This document shows positions 10,250 to 19,907 of a stretch of 64,000 nucleotides of DNA, piece by piece. A program made the translations under genes and the position numbers. The notes under the pieces are model-generated. The model worked only from the letters and a program-made list of their open reading frames with translations. It was not told the DNA's origin and did no database searches. How positions within the stretch are numbered: the first letter of the stretch is position 1; the number at the start of each line of letters is the position of its first letter. Source of the stretch: Atopsyche davidsoni (Eukaryota; Arthropoda; Insecta; Trichoptera; Hydrobiosidae); contig JAILWY010000019.1 of assembly GCA_022113835.1 (NCBI GenBank), positions 1,488,001 to 1,552,000 of the forward strand. Reading direction: 5' to 3'.

Positions 10250-13200
10250 TTATGCAGGTATTTTAGGAATCCCCGCATTTATAGAGCTTTCGATTCCACA
10301 GTGGTCTTGTCCACGCAGTATCTTGAAGAATCCATTGTCACCCCAATCGCTGTTCCATGAGTTGGCAATGAGCCAGTAAGGAATCCCGTTCTCTTCTCCC
10401 CATCCAATAATCTTGATGGCATGGCCACCTATATTAAAAATAATTAATTACCCAAAGTTGAACAGTTAAATAATGAGTGATTAGAGAAACATAAACTGTG
10501 ATGACAGAATTACCAATAATATTGATTTAAGATTTATATAATATGATAAATAAAAATTCCAATCATTAATGAATGCAAACAAAGAAAACAAGCAACAAAG
10601 TTTCCATTTCATCAGTAATAAATATTGATACATTGATATTTGTTCAAGTGTTACATCATATGATAAATGCAATGCAATGAAAATCATAGTCATGAGACCG
10701 AGCCATATGGTGATGACACATCCGAGAGCCGGGTCACGATAATAGTATTGTTTAAGTAAATAATTGATTAATTATTAAGAACATATACATTATATGGAAG
10801 GCAGACATTTATAAAATTACAAGAATTATGAATCAATTAAACGATGAATGCAAGTCGTGTGAGCATTATAGTTGCGTAAAAGGATCTTTCAAACACGCCC
10901 TGAGGGTTGTTACACCCTGGACTCCACTCGATTCAATCTCCGTCTCCAAATTACACGACGGACCTGATTTTAGTTAGAGATTTAATAGTAGCAATGTTCT
11001 CAATATTTTCCATATTGAATATTGTATTGAAAAGATATAGTCTATTATTTGGGAAAATATGTAAAGTATCACAAGTAGTGGTTAATACAAGAATACTTAA
11101 ATATGTACAAAAAATTAACTCATCCTGTAAAATTTACCAATTAAGTACACTTCTTGCAGTTGGAAATTTGAATGAAGAAAAAGATGCATCAACACAATTT
11201 AAAGAAAGTATGATTTTGAAGTATATTATTGTCTAGCTGACGTGATAATCTAGGTTTTTGTAACATTCAAAAGATAAATACTACAAGTTTATCACAACTG
11301 GTGAACTTTGATAGTGAAATGAAAACAATACAGATATGTATTTTCTGTATCTAATGAGACTAAATAAATATTTTTAAAATGAATTGTTTGTTTGAGTGGC
11401 AGAAAATATAATTCTTGGTGTAATAATGATAGACTCTTACCAAGTTCACTTCCTGAAACGTGCTGGTAAACTCCAGAATTGTAATTAAGAAGATCTGAAT
11501 AAACAGTAAAGGCCGCTTCAACGGGACCATTCTTAAAAATTTCTTCTCTTATCTGTCTTTCATCAGAATCAACGGAATATGACTTTTCTCCAAAGTGCCT
11601 ATCTTCCCTAAAGGAAACTGAGTATCCTTCTTCACATTCGTTAGAACATTTGGGAGTTTTTCCTTCTGTAGAGACAGATAATCCAATTATTACATTACAA
11701 TTAGGACAATAAATGCAAATAAAGAAGTTGAATAGCATACAGCAAGATTTTTAAATACTATATATTAGAAGTTAATAATAACCTTCTCCATTGCAGGGCG
11801 GTCTTGATCCATTTACGTGATGTTCACAGGGTTCAATAAGGTACGGTTGACAGCCTTGGTTAGATCCAAAACTCCCTCCAGAAACAAGTCCTTTGTGAAC
11901 CCAATATTCCCAGGCACTTCCTAAAAAATATTTATATTTTAGACAGAGCAGTGGCTTTGATTGAAGTTGGATGTGAATAATTTTTATTTCTTAAAATAAA
12001 AATAAATCTTATCGTCAGATTTATAGTTTTATTGTTCTTATTTTCGCTTGATAAGTAAGTGCCGTTGCATTTAGGTCATGCTTATTTCACATTCAATACA
12101 TTCATATTCACCTGGAAAACCGCCGTTGCAGCCAAATCCACAACTACTGCAGCAAGATAAAAGATCTTCAGCAGAGAACCGGAAATGAATTGTAGTATTA
12201 GAGTGAATGCATAGACGATCCGACATAGCCTCTACAGCTCCAAATGCCCAGCAGGATCCACAAGAGCCCTACAGAAGATTTAACATGTATCTGATCAAAT
12301 GTGTAAAGATCAAAAAAACAATTTGTTCAATTCGTACTTGGTCTCTGATTTCTTTTATAGTTGGGCAGTCTGGCCAATTTTCTCTGCTATCAAAGTTTTT
12401 AGGAAGATTGTCAACATGGTCCACTTTGTGGGAGTAAAACACTTTTTTCTTTTCTTCTGGAAGTGCCCCCATTAACCTGAAAAATGTTAAATTGAAATTT
12501 ATGCAGCAATAAAACGTTATATGATAGAAATGCTAGTAAATATATTTTTATACAACAAATTAAATATCCAACTAAATGCAGCTGCTGAAGGCAAATCGTT
12601 GTCGTGTTGAGGAAATCAAAAGACAGGATGTAAGTAAATTTCAGCAATAAGTACAATTAATATAAACTAAAGCAATGAACTCGCCAATTAGATGCAATTG
12701 CAATTAAAATTCATAAATTTACTTAACATGGACAGAATTTTAGATCGAAACATTTCAATATAGCCATTTATGGTTAGTATTATAAAATAAAATAGCTAAA
12801 ATAACATTAAAATAATAAGATTTTTGTACTCGCTTCTTTTTTGCAATACATATATAACAATAACATCAAATAGCTAAGAAGAAATATTCCTTTTTTGGGA
12901 AATCCAATATAATTGCAGTATCTTGAAAACATTAAACTAGGAAAGGTCAAATTACATAAGATAGCAAATAAAACTGAGGAGATAGTAAAATGATTATAAC
13001 TTTTATAAAAAATATGAAAATAACCTCTTTATGTAGCTAAAATCAATATCATGGGCAAAGTTACTTCTAGCTGTCCACGTGGTATTGATGGCATTTATGG
13101 AATTTATAAATTCATCGGAGAGTGGATGTGGAAGGTTCGATGCAAAAGTGACTCCCACCAAGTACACCAGAAATATGCAGCTTTTCCAGAGGTTTGCCAT
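10250..13200 (-). CDS. Cathepsin B (papain-family cysteine protease), complete
   Basis: A lysosomal or secreted cysteine protease. The minus-strand coding exons are 13200-13025, 12476-12338, 12268-12112, 11920-11783, 11665-11441 and 10428-10250. They sum to 1014 nt, giving 337 residues plus stop, the usual cathepsin B length. Residues 1-20 are a signal peptide, and the propeptide includes FSYIKRLMG. Mature enzyme should begin near [11 protein letters not shown] (about 83). The catalytic residues are Cys111 in [10 protein letters not shown], His281 in [10 protein letters not shown] and Asn301 in NSWNSDWG, with the oxyanion Gln at 105. The occluding loop that defines cathepsin B is present with Glu190-His191-His192 inside [12 protein letters not shown], so dipeptidyl carboxypeptidase activity is expected. 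All splice phases agree. It is convergent with the sugar transporter, and its promoter has a TATA box. Confidence 0.97.
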
Positions 13201-13487
13201 TGCCAGTTGGTCAACTAAAATACAATCAGATCTTAATATAATACTTTATTACGAACTATAAACATTTTTTATGTATTTACAAGCTAGAAAAATATACATA
13301 ATTTACAGTAGAAGTATTTTACGAATCATAAAAAAAAACACAGGTCAAATTTTATCATATAATATATAGGTTATAAACGGATGCAATCATATTCTCGATT
13401 GCGAATATCAATGTTTATGAAATATCTGAACAAAAACAATATAATTTAAAATAAAAAAATGTATGTTTTAAAAAAGCGCGTACTTAC

Positions 13488-13690
13488 TTAACACAGTATG
13501 AAAATTATATTTGTTAAAGGCCAGTTTCAGTTGAGATTTCAGTAGTGGTAACAGTTGTGGTGGCCAAGAGCCCCAATCGATAGGACAAACTGACTCGGCG
13601 ACAGATGACAGTCTGTTCACTTCGTTTTATTTCTATTAAAGATCACCAGAACCTAACGGGACCAGAGCTCGCTCTGCCAGCGACAGGCGC
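13488..13690 (-). other. 5' UTR exon of cathepsin B
   Basis: On the minus strand a strong donor (GTAAGTA, at 13487-13481) ends a leader exon. The matching acceptor ends just before position 13214, joining 14 nt of leader to the ATG at 13200-13198. The upper limit is inferred from the TATA box about 25-30 bp upstream. Confidence 0.55.
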
Positions 13691-13710
13691 CGCTCAGTGG
13701 TCGGGGTGAC

Positions 13711-13716
13711 TTTATA
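13711..13716 (-). promoter_or_regulatory. TATA box of cathepsin B
   Basis: TATAAA on the minus strand lies about 220 bp upstream of the leader exon donor, in GC-richer sequence. It would place transcription start near 13685. Confidence 0.5.
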
Positions 13717-13739
13717 TTGCCACTCCTGCAGCAGTGTGC

Positions 13740-14042
13740 GAGAGACTCTGCATGTGTGAGTGCGCGCGTGCAGCCGGGCCACGCACCTCGGTACATTTAT
13801 TGATATTATTATTTATTGTATTCTATAAAAAAAATATTTTTTTACACATATTTTTCCCTACACAAATTCAATAACGAAAATAGAGAAACCCATGCACGTC
13901 ACCACATAGGCCACACCTCGTAAGCCCCACAACCTGCGCGTAGAGGATAGCCGCACAGCAAGCATAGCCCTAAGAACTATTATAAATGAACATAAAAGAA
14001 AATAAACAATTTTGTTATATTTTTATTTATTTTATTCTATGA
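13740..14042. other. Spacer upstream of cathepsin B
   Basis: It holds a CpG-richer patch near 13740-13800 and then AT-rich DNA. No gene is recognised. Confidence 0.4.
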
Positions 14043-14275
14043 CTACCACGTCACAATTTAATATGTACATTACACATTTTGGACGAAATAGTAATTCGTG
14101 AACCTCAGAATGGATTTTTCTTTGATGATTCACAAAACAGTAGTGCGTTTGCGAGCTCCGCAACCGCACGCGCGCTCATGGGGGTTGCTGAAGAAAGTCT
14201 CTCGGTAACTACCCCAGCAACTCAACCCCACCGTATTGACGTCAAGAAGACAGATGCGAAAAAATTTAACATGCC
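14043..14275 (+). pseudogene. Open frame interrupted by the LTR retrotransposon, unknown
   Basis: A plus-strand frame is open from 14043 and runs into the retrotransposon at the ATGCC target site. If the element and one ATGCC copy are removed, the same frame continues from 18246 with KDVTGERRQKP and ends at TAA near 18321. It encodes Ser/Ala/Thr-rich sequence (SSAFASSATARALMG, then VEESLSVTTPATQ-like). I do not recognise the family. It has no good ATG at the left end. It may be an exon, a decayed gene or part of an older transposon. Confidence 0.25.
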
Positions 14276-14394
14276 TGTGCTCTATGGTCTGGGAGAGGCA
14301 TGGCAACACCTAAGATGCAGCGCGGGGGATGAACATTACTGTGGAGAGACCCGGCGCAAGTGGACGTAGTAACAATGAGCAAGAGACGACAACA
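14276..14394 (+). repeat. 5' LTR, 119 bp
   Basis: It starts TGTGCTCTATGG and ends GACGACAACA, and is identical base for base to the 3' copy. It has no obvious TATA box. It contains the gag start codon near its right end (14375). Confidence 0.92.
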
Positions 14395-15124
14395 AGCTAT
14401 TTCGGCAGCTGCCGAAACCAGGGAAAAGCCGATGCAAAGGAAGCTGCAAGACTTCGTGAAGCCATACGAGTGGGGCGGCGAGTGGCAGCTATGGCTCGCC
14501 CGTCTCAAGAAGATGATGCACGCGTGCGGCGAGAGCGACCTCACGCTATGCATCCCGATCCTGCTACAGGGTGAGGCGTTCCAGATTTTTATGTCCCTTC
14601 CGGACGAGGTGACCACGAATGAAAAAAGACTTGTTGCGGCACTCGGGACGGCGTTCAACCCTCGTCCGGTACCGTCGATCGCCGCATTTTCTACGTGGCG
14701 GTTTCAAGAGCAGGCCTCCGTGGAGAAGAACATGGCAGAAGTGCAGCGTCTCGCCGTCGCGTGCAAGATGTCAGGGGCCGCGATCCTGTACAAATTCATT
14801 CAGGGTCTGCCCGACGATTTATCAGAAAAAATACAGTCATGGTTAGGTGACAAGGAGCCTGACGAGACGGAGCTGATAAGGCAGACGCGCGTACTGCTGA
14901 GTGCGCGAACGACAAAACATGAAGACACGGCGTTACCTGCAGTCGTTCCTCCGGCGTGGAGACAACGCGGCCGCTCTCAGTGGGGAGGGTCGCGTCCCAC
15001 GCGGGATTACAAAGAGATTGAGTGCTGGACATGCAAGAAGAAAGGCCACATAGCCAGAAATTGTCCGTCGGGAAACGGTCAGCGGGAGGCTGGTGCGCCG
15101 GTAGTCTCCCGAGGGCAGGACTAA
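14375..15124 (+). CDS. gag: Gag protein of the LTR retrotransposon
   Basis: A 249-residue nucleocapsid/capsid protein from the first ATG of the frame, which lies 20 bp before the end of the 5' LTR. An upstream GTG at 14360 is not needed. A capsid-like helical region spans roughly residues 30-165. A basic, proline- and arginine-rich linker follows, and near the C-terminus there is one CCHC zinc knuckle, CWTCKKKGHIARNC (C-X2-C-X4-H-X4-C), for RNA binding. The stop is TAA at 15122-15124. It overlaps the pol frame by about 100 bp, with a -1 frameshift site between them. Confidence 0.9.
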   Translation: MSKRRQQAISAAAETREKPMQRKLQDFVKPYEWGGEWQLWLARLKKMMHACGESDLTLCIPILLQGEAFQIFMSLPDEVTTNEKRLVAALGTAFNPRPVPSIAAFSTWRFQEQASVEKNMAEVQRLAVACKMSGAAILYKFIQGLPDDLSEKIQSWLGDKEPDETELIRQTRVLLSARTTKHEDTALPAVVPPAWRQRGRSQWGGSRPTRDYKEIECWTCKKKGHIARNCPSGNGQREAGAPVVSRGQD

Positions 15125-18102
15125 AGGCGCTGCCTATCGTGCGGGCGACAATCGGCGGGAGGAGTTTTCGAGCGCTTCTCGATACCGGTTGCTCGCGAAC
15201 GGTGATCCGCGCGGGCTTATGCCCTGTGCTGTCGCCAGGAAAAATCGACATTGTGGCGGTCGACGGGAGCCGAGTGGCGTGCCGCGGGACAGCTTGGGTG
15301 AGAATGGAGCTGCTGGACAGGGTGGTGGAAGTCGACACCATTGTCATGGACCGCGTGCTTGCTGGAACGGACGTGATAGTGGGCATGGACGCCCTTGTCA
15401 AGCTGGGCGGCATTCTGATTGACGCGCAGGGGGTGCGCGCGGCCGACGCGCAGGTAGCGGCGAGCGTTGTCGCGGCCGGCACTCAGGGGGTGCGCGCGGC
15501 CGATGCGCAGGTAGCGGCCGGGGCGCAGGTAGCGGCCGGGGCGCAGGTAGCGGCCGGGGCGCAGGTAGCGGCCGGGGCGCAGGTAGCGGCCGGGGCGCAG
15601 GTAGCGGCCGGGGCGCAGGTAGCGGCCGGGGCGCAGGTAGCGGCCGGCGCGCAGGTGGCGGCGGGCGCCATCGCGGCCGACACTCACCGGATTGCTGATA
15701 AGGACTTTGAGGCAGCATTCAGGGGGGGCAAGTGGTCAGTAAGCTGGAGGTGGAGAGAGTCCGAGCCAGAGCTTCAGTGTAACGTGGGAAGGTATAAAAA
15801 CAGCGCAGGGGCGGAGGCCGAAGAGGCTTTCAAGGCCGAAGTGAGGGATTGGGTAAAGAAGGGTTGGCTGCGTCCATGGGCAGGCCCGCGAGGTGGAGTG
15901 TTGCCACTGATGGTGGTTGTCCAGAAGAATAAAGACAAAGTGCGACCGGTGCTGGACTACAGAGAGCTAAACAAATTTGTGGAATGTCACCCGGGAGCGG
16001 ACATAGCAGTGTGCGACGAGACGATACGGCGTTGGAGGAGGGCCCAAGAGCCCGCCAAGATAGTTGACCTCAGATCGGCCTACCTACAAATACACGTAGA
16101 TGAGGCCATGTGGCAGCATCAGCAAGTCGAGTTCGAGGGCAAGCGGTATTGCCTGACGAGGCTGGGCTTCGGACTGAGCAGTGCCCCTAAAATCATGTCT
16201 AAGATTCTAGGCTATGTTTTGGACCAGGATGACACAATAAAGGCAGGCACAGACTACTACATGGACGATATCCTGGTGAACGAGGCAATCGTGTCAGTCG
16301 ACCAGGTGGAGAGTCACTTGAAGAAGTTTGGGCTTCTGCCCAAGCCCGCAACAAAGCTGGAAGGTAATCGTGTGCTTGGGTTGCAGATTGAACGAGACAA
16401 AGGCGGTCGACTCCTTTTCTGCAGGGGAAATCAGATTCCGGACACACCAAAAGACAAGCTGACACGCAGGGAGTTATTCTCGATCTGTGGCCGTCTGACC
16501 GGTCATTTCCCGGTCTGCAACTGGCTGAGAGTTGCATGCAGCTACATAAAGAGGCGAAGCGAGGGCAAGTCCTGGGACGATGACGTGGGAGCGTGGGTGC
16601 GGCGCCGTCTGGAAGAGATGATCGAGGCAATCCAAGCAAACGACCCGGTGCGTGGGGTATGGACAGTGAAGTCCGGCTGTCGCGGCCGCGTATGGTGCGA
16701 TGCGAGCTCGATTGCTCTCGGAATTGCCCTAGAGATTGACGGCGAAGTTATTGAAGATGCTACATGGCTGCGCAAGAAAGACGATGTGGGCCACATAAAC
16801 GTCGCAGAGCTAGACGCCGCACTAAAAGGAGTGAATCTGGCCCTGAAATGGAACCTCAAGGAAATTGAAGTCATGACAGACTCGGTGACTGTTGCCAGCT
16901 GGCTGACTTTGACCCTGACGAGAGATGCAAGAGTGCGAACGTCTGGCGCCGCTGAGATGCTGGTCAAAAGAAGATTGGCCCTCTTCAGGGAAATTATTGA
17001 CACCTATAACGTGTCGGTCTCAGTGGTGCGAGTGAGCTCGGCCGAAAACAAGGCTGACGCACTCACGAGGGTGAAGAGCTCCTGGCTGCAAGCAGAATCC
17101 AAAGAGAGGCACGCCTGCGCAGCATTGGCAGACCAGCTGCATAACGCTCACCACTTCGGAGTGGACCGAACACTGAGTCTCGCCAGACTGGTGGACCCGT
17201 CGGTGAGCAGGAAAGAAGTAGAGCGTCTCGTCAGCTCTTGTGTGCGATGCAGGGTCATCGATCCAGCACCAGTCACTCACGAGGGAGGAAACCTGAGTGT
17301 GAACGATCCTTGGGTCAGAATAGCCATGGACGTGACACACTTCAGCGGAGAAGCCTTCCTCACCCTGGTAGATTGCGGTCCTGGGCGTTTCGCAATCTGG
17401 AAGAGAATCACGATGGAAAGCGGAGCCGAGGTGAGCAGGTGCCTTGAGGAACTGTTCAGGGAGCGAGGACCACCCCTCGAGCTGCTAATGGATAACGGCA
17501 CAGCGTTCCACTCACGGCAGGTGGAAGAGACCTGCGAGTCTTGGGGGGTGTCCAGGCGATTCCGAGCGGCCTATCGGCCGTCTGGGAATGGCATCGTAGA
17601 GCGGAACCACCGCACTGTGAAGAGGACAGCAGCGAGGGCGGGCATATCTCCACTCATGGCCGTTTTCTGGTACAACCTGGCAGCTGCGAATCTAGAGTCT
17701 GACTCTCCGGCGTCTTCGGTACACGCCTACAGGTGGCGACATCCGCTGGCTGAACGCGTTCAAGGCAAAGAAGCAGTGGAGTCAGCTTTCAAGGAAGGAG
17801 ACTCCGTCCTCGTGAAGCCGCCCCAGGCGAAATGTACCTCAGAGTGGAGAATAGCCAAAGTCGACAGGGTGATCTCATCGAACACTGTGTCGGTGAACGG
17901 AGTTCCGCGTCACGTATTGGACCTTCGGTATCACCCGTCACCGAGCAACCGAGACCGGACATGTTCACCCCCAGCGGTCGGAGTTGAAGGTGCCTTGGGG
18001 AGAGCGCCTCATCCAGCAGCAGAGGACGCCGCTGCGGAGTCATCAGGCAGGCCCGAACGCAAGCGAAGGCCGCCTGCACGGCATGACGACTACGCAATGT
18101 GA
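15022..18102 (+). CDS. pol: Pol polyprotein (protease, reverse transcriptase, RNase H, integrase)
   Basis: The frame is open from 15022 and lies -1 relative to gag; it is expected to be made as a Gag-Pol fusion. Residue numbers here count from 15022. Aspartic protease has LLDTGCSRT with catalytic Asp54. A run of AQVAAG hexapeptides sits at about 162-215. Reverse transcriptase has RPVLDYRELNKF, VDLRSAYLQIHV, LGFGLSSAPK and the active site YMDD at about 413. RNase H has WCDASS, INVAELDAAL, VMTDSVTVASWL and NKADALTR. Integrase has an HHCC zinc region (HNAHH...CVRC) and the DDE core at Asp770, Asp824 and Glu860 (D-35-E spacing). All catalytic residues I can check are present. It ends at TGA, 19 bp before the 3' LTR. 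No envelope follows. Confidence 0.92.
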   Translation: MLDMQEERPHSQKLSVGKRSAGGWCAGSLPRAGLKALPIVRATIGGRSFRALLDTGCSRTVIRAGLCPVLSPGKIDIVAVDGSRVACRGTAWVRMELLDRVVEVDTIVMDRVLAGTDVIVGMDALVKLGGILIDAQGVRAADAQVAASVVAAGTQGVRAADAQVAAGAQVAAGAQVAAGAQVAAGAQVAAGAQVAAGAQVAAGAQVAAGAQVAAGAIAADTHRIADKDFEAAFRGGKWSVSWRWRESEPELQCNVGRYKNSAGAEAEEAFKAEVRDWVKKGWLRPWAGPRGGVLPLMVVVQKNKDKVRPVLDYRELNKFVECHPGADIAVCDETIRRWRRAQEPAKIVDLRSAYLQIHVDEAMWQHQQVEFEGKRYCLTRLGFGLSSAPKIMSKILGYVLDQDDTIKAGTDYYMDDILVNEAIVSVDQVESHLKKFGLLPKPATKLEGNRVLGLQIERDKGGRLLFCRGNQIPDTPKDKLTRRELFSICGRLTGHFPVCNWLRVACSYIKRRSEGKSWDDDVGAWVRRRLEEMIEAIQANDPVRGVWTVKSGCRGRVWCDASSIALGIALEIDGEVIEDATWLRKKDDVGHINVAELDAALKGVNLALKWNLKEIEVMTDSVTVASWLTLTLTRDARVRTSGAAEMLVKRRLALFREIIDTYNVSVSVVRVSSAENKADALTRVKSSWLQAESKERHACAALADQLHNAHHFGVDRTLSLARLVDPSVSRKEVERLVSSCVRCRVIDPAPVTHEGGNLSVNDPWVRIAMDVTHFSGEAFLTLVDCGPGRFAIWKRITMESGAEVSRCLEELFRERGPPLELLMDNGTAFHSRQVEETCESWGVSRRFRAAYRPSGNGIVERNHRTVKRTAARAGISPLMAVFWYNLAAANLESDSPASSVHAYRWRHPLAERVQGKEAVESAFKEGDSVLVKPPQAKCTSEWRIAKVDRVISSNTVSVNGVPRHVLDLRYHPSPSNRDRTCSPPAVGVEGALGRAPHPAAEDAAAESSGRPERKRRPPARHDDYAM
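15070..15111 (+). promoter_or_regulatory. -1 ribosomal frameshift signal between gag and pol
   Basis: The slippery heptamer GGGAAAC (15070-15076) is in the correct phase (G GGA AAC in the gag frame). After a 6-nt spacer comes a hairpin: CGGGAG (15083-15088) pairs with CTCCCG (15106-15111), with an inner CTGG/CCGG stem (15090-15093 with 15098-15101). Heptamers of this class serve the same role in several retroviruses. It explains how pol is translated. Confidence 0.85.
15505..15666 (+). repeat. In-frame 18-bp minisatellite (AQVAAG)9
   Basis: Nine head-to-tail 18-bp units of the type GCGCAGGTAGCGGCCGGG lie between protease and reverse transcriptase. Most are identical and the last is slightly changed. 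A larger 57-bp duplication (GGGGGTGCGCGCGGCCGA block, near 15429 and 15486) precedes them. The frame is kept throughout. Confidence 0.95.
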
Positions 18103-18121
18103 TGTAGACATCAGGGCGGCA

Positions 18122-18240
18122 TGTGCTCTATGGTCTGGGAGAGGCATGGCAACACCTAAGATGCAGCGCGGGGGATGAACATTACTGTGGAGAGACCCGG
18201 CGCAAGTGGACGTAGTAACAATGAGCAAGAGACGACAACA
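18122..18240 (+). repeat. 3' LTR, 119 bp
   Basis: Identical to the 5' LTR and followed directly by the ATGCC duplication. No AATAAA polyadenylation signal is visible inside it. Confidence 0.92.
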
Positions 18241-19048
18241 ATGCCTAAAGACGTGACCGGAGAACGAAGGCAAAAGCCCTCGTCAAATGAATGCATGACG
18301 ACTGAGACGCACCAACTCTAAGAAGTAGTCACCACCCCATAAGGAGACCTGGCTTTGCAGGGTATTCAGCGCAGTCAGGCATTCGTCCGACGGTGCAGAG
18401 ACACTCCTAAAGCGTTGTCAATTGCCAAAAATTGATATAGCACTGCTAGAGATTGACACGGACCCTTGGGACAAGGCGTCCTCCCTATGTCACAAAGAAG
18501 CTGATTTTTCAGACAATCGCCAACGTCCACTGGTACTTCGTCCTTTTGCTTCTCCTTCATCATTTGAATACAAAGAGATGTATTTCCTAATCGAATAACA
18601 ATATTTTATAAGCCCAGCTTAAATTCAACTAACTATCGATAAATTAAATTTAAGTCCGGTGGTAAAGTTTTTGGTGGTCCAACCTATTTTTATATTCTTC
18701 GGTTAAATATCATCTAGCATAATTGCTTCAGCACAGCAAAATTTACAAGATGAATAAAAGTTATGTTGTTTATTTTGCCCAGAGTAACGGGTGACCTATA
18801 AAGGTAATCGATTTTGATTAAAAAAAACCATAGCTACGATCGAAGTCTTGAAACTCTTTTAAAGCAATCTTATAGACATCATCGAAACAGGATTTCGGTT
18901 CGGGTTTTCCCAGCGGTCGTGAATTATAAAATAGTGAAGCAGTTCATGCTGGTCTAACTAAGGTAGGTAACTGCGTTATTTTTACTGCTTTTGTTTTTTA
19001 AAGGCTTCTCAAGACTTAACTAGAAAGTAACATCGAAATCTTCTAGCC

Positions 19049-19208
19049 CAGGGTTTTGAAACCTTTTTGAATACGTGACCCCTTTATAAGTTAAAAAATT
19101 CGGCGACCCTAAGCCTAGGGCCTTAATAAAACTCTTTATATATTTAGTGTAGGACCTACAACAATTGTCTTTTTCTTTAACCCGCGACCCACAGGTTGAA
19201 AAACACTG
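19049..19208. mobile_element. hAT-like MITE, 160 bp
   Basis: The left end CAGGGTTTTGAAACC and the complement of the right end CAGTGTTTTTCAACC match at 12 of 15 positions and follow the hAT pattern. The possible 8-bp flanks TTCTAGCC and TCATAGCT agree only in part, so it is old. Confidence 0.6.
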
Positions 19209-19760
19209 TCATAGCTATTTGGCTATTCAAATTTCTTGTTGAAGTAGATTCGTAACTAAGTTTATCGAGGTGAGTCAAATCTGATTTTTCTGGCATTCTC
19301 TTGCTGTGTCTATATATCTTTCTTGTTAGATTTTCTTTCTTCGTAGATCTGTAGACATTTTGTAATTTATACAGTCAACCTTGGACACCAGAGTAAGTAG
19401 GCAAGTATGCTTTCCGCTAAAACCCGAGGAGTTAACCTTACTTAATTAGGTATGGCGTGTCATTGTGTTGCTAGCATTAATACTGAGTTTTGTTAAAAAA
19501 AAATTAGATTCTAAGTATGATGAGGAATGATTTCGATTTAAGTCTTACGAGTAACGGACATGTCTCCAATTCGGCCGCCTCGAAATGTTTGTTTACCTGC
19601 TTCTTCACTTGCGGCCAGTTTCTTTTCTAGAATAGTGTGTTTATTGCTACTTGATTTAGCTTATTTTTTAAATTTATTTAATAAAATATTTAACAACGGG
19701 TGAAAGAAAATAATTTTCCTCTGTACCACTACAATGTACGTAGCCGCACCCTAAAGTCCC

Positions 19761-19907
19761 CTACACACGCCGTGACACACCTTGCAAACGACTTGCAATT
19801 AGCCAGAAGCGTCCTCCTGAGCGTTGCCTACTTAGGCAAAAACATAAAAAAATACTAAAAATAAAAGGACGTTATTGGCTGATTGCAAGAAATTTGCGAG
19901 TGTGTAG
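19761..19907. repeat. Imperfect inverted repeat (MITE-like)
   Basis: The left arm contains CTACACAC, then CTTGCAATTAGCC. The right arm complement reads CTACACAC, then CTTGCAATCAGCC. There is no coding sequence. The transposon family is unknown. Confidence 0.45.

Larger units (their letters stand above)
14276..18240 (+). mobile_element. Intact, compact LTR retrotransposon (Ty3/gypsy- or BEL-like order PR-RT-RH-IN), 3965 bp
   Basis: It is bounded by two identical 119-bp LTRs (TG...CA) and the 5-bp target duplication ATGCC (14271-14275 and 18241-18245). It contains gag, a -1 frameshift site and pol without internal stops. Identical LTRs mean recent insertion. It is much GC-richer than the flanks. 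It is unusually tight: the gag ATG is inside the 5' LTR and the pol stop is 19 bp before the 3' LTR. No tRNA-type primer-binding site (TGG...) follows the 5' LTR and only a weak purine run (AGGGCGGCA) precedes the 3' LTR. No envelope gene is present. The domain order excludes Ty1/copia. The RNase H and post-RT segment looks somewhat like BEL/Pao and the RT like Ty3/gypsy, so the clade is unresolved. Confidence 0.92.

Noticed and set aside
10907..11236. 109-codon plus frame inside a cathepsin B intron
   Set aside because: Mostly low-complexity hydrophobic and lysine codons; the first part may be a transposon scrap but nothing identifies it.
14796..15718. Long minus-strand frames opposite gag and pol
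   Set aside because: Antisense shadows created by high GC and by the 18-bp repeats; no family features.
14276..18240. Endogenous retrovirus with envelope
   Set aside because: Only 19 bp separate the pol stop from the 3' LTR, so no envelope gene exists.
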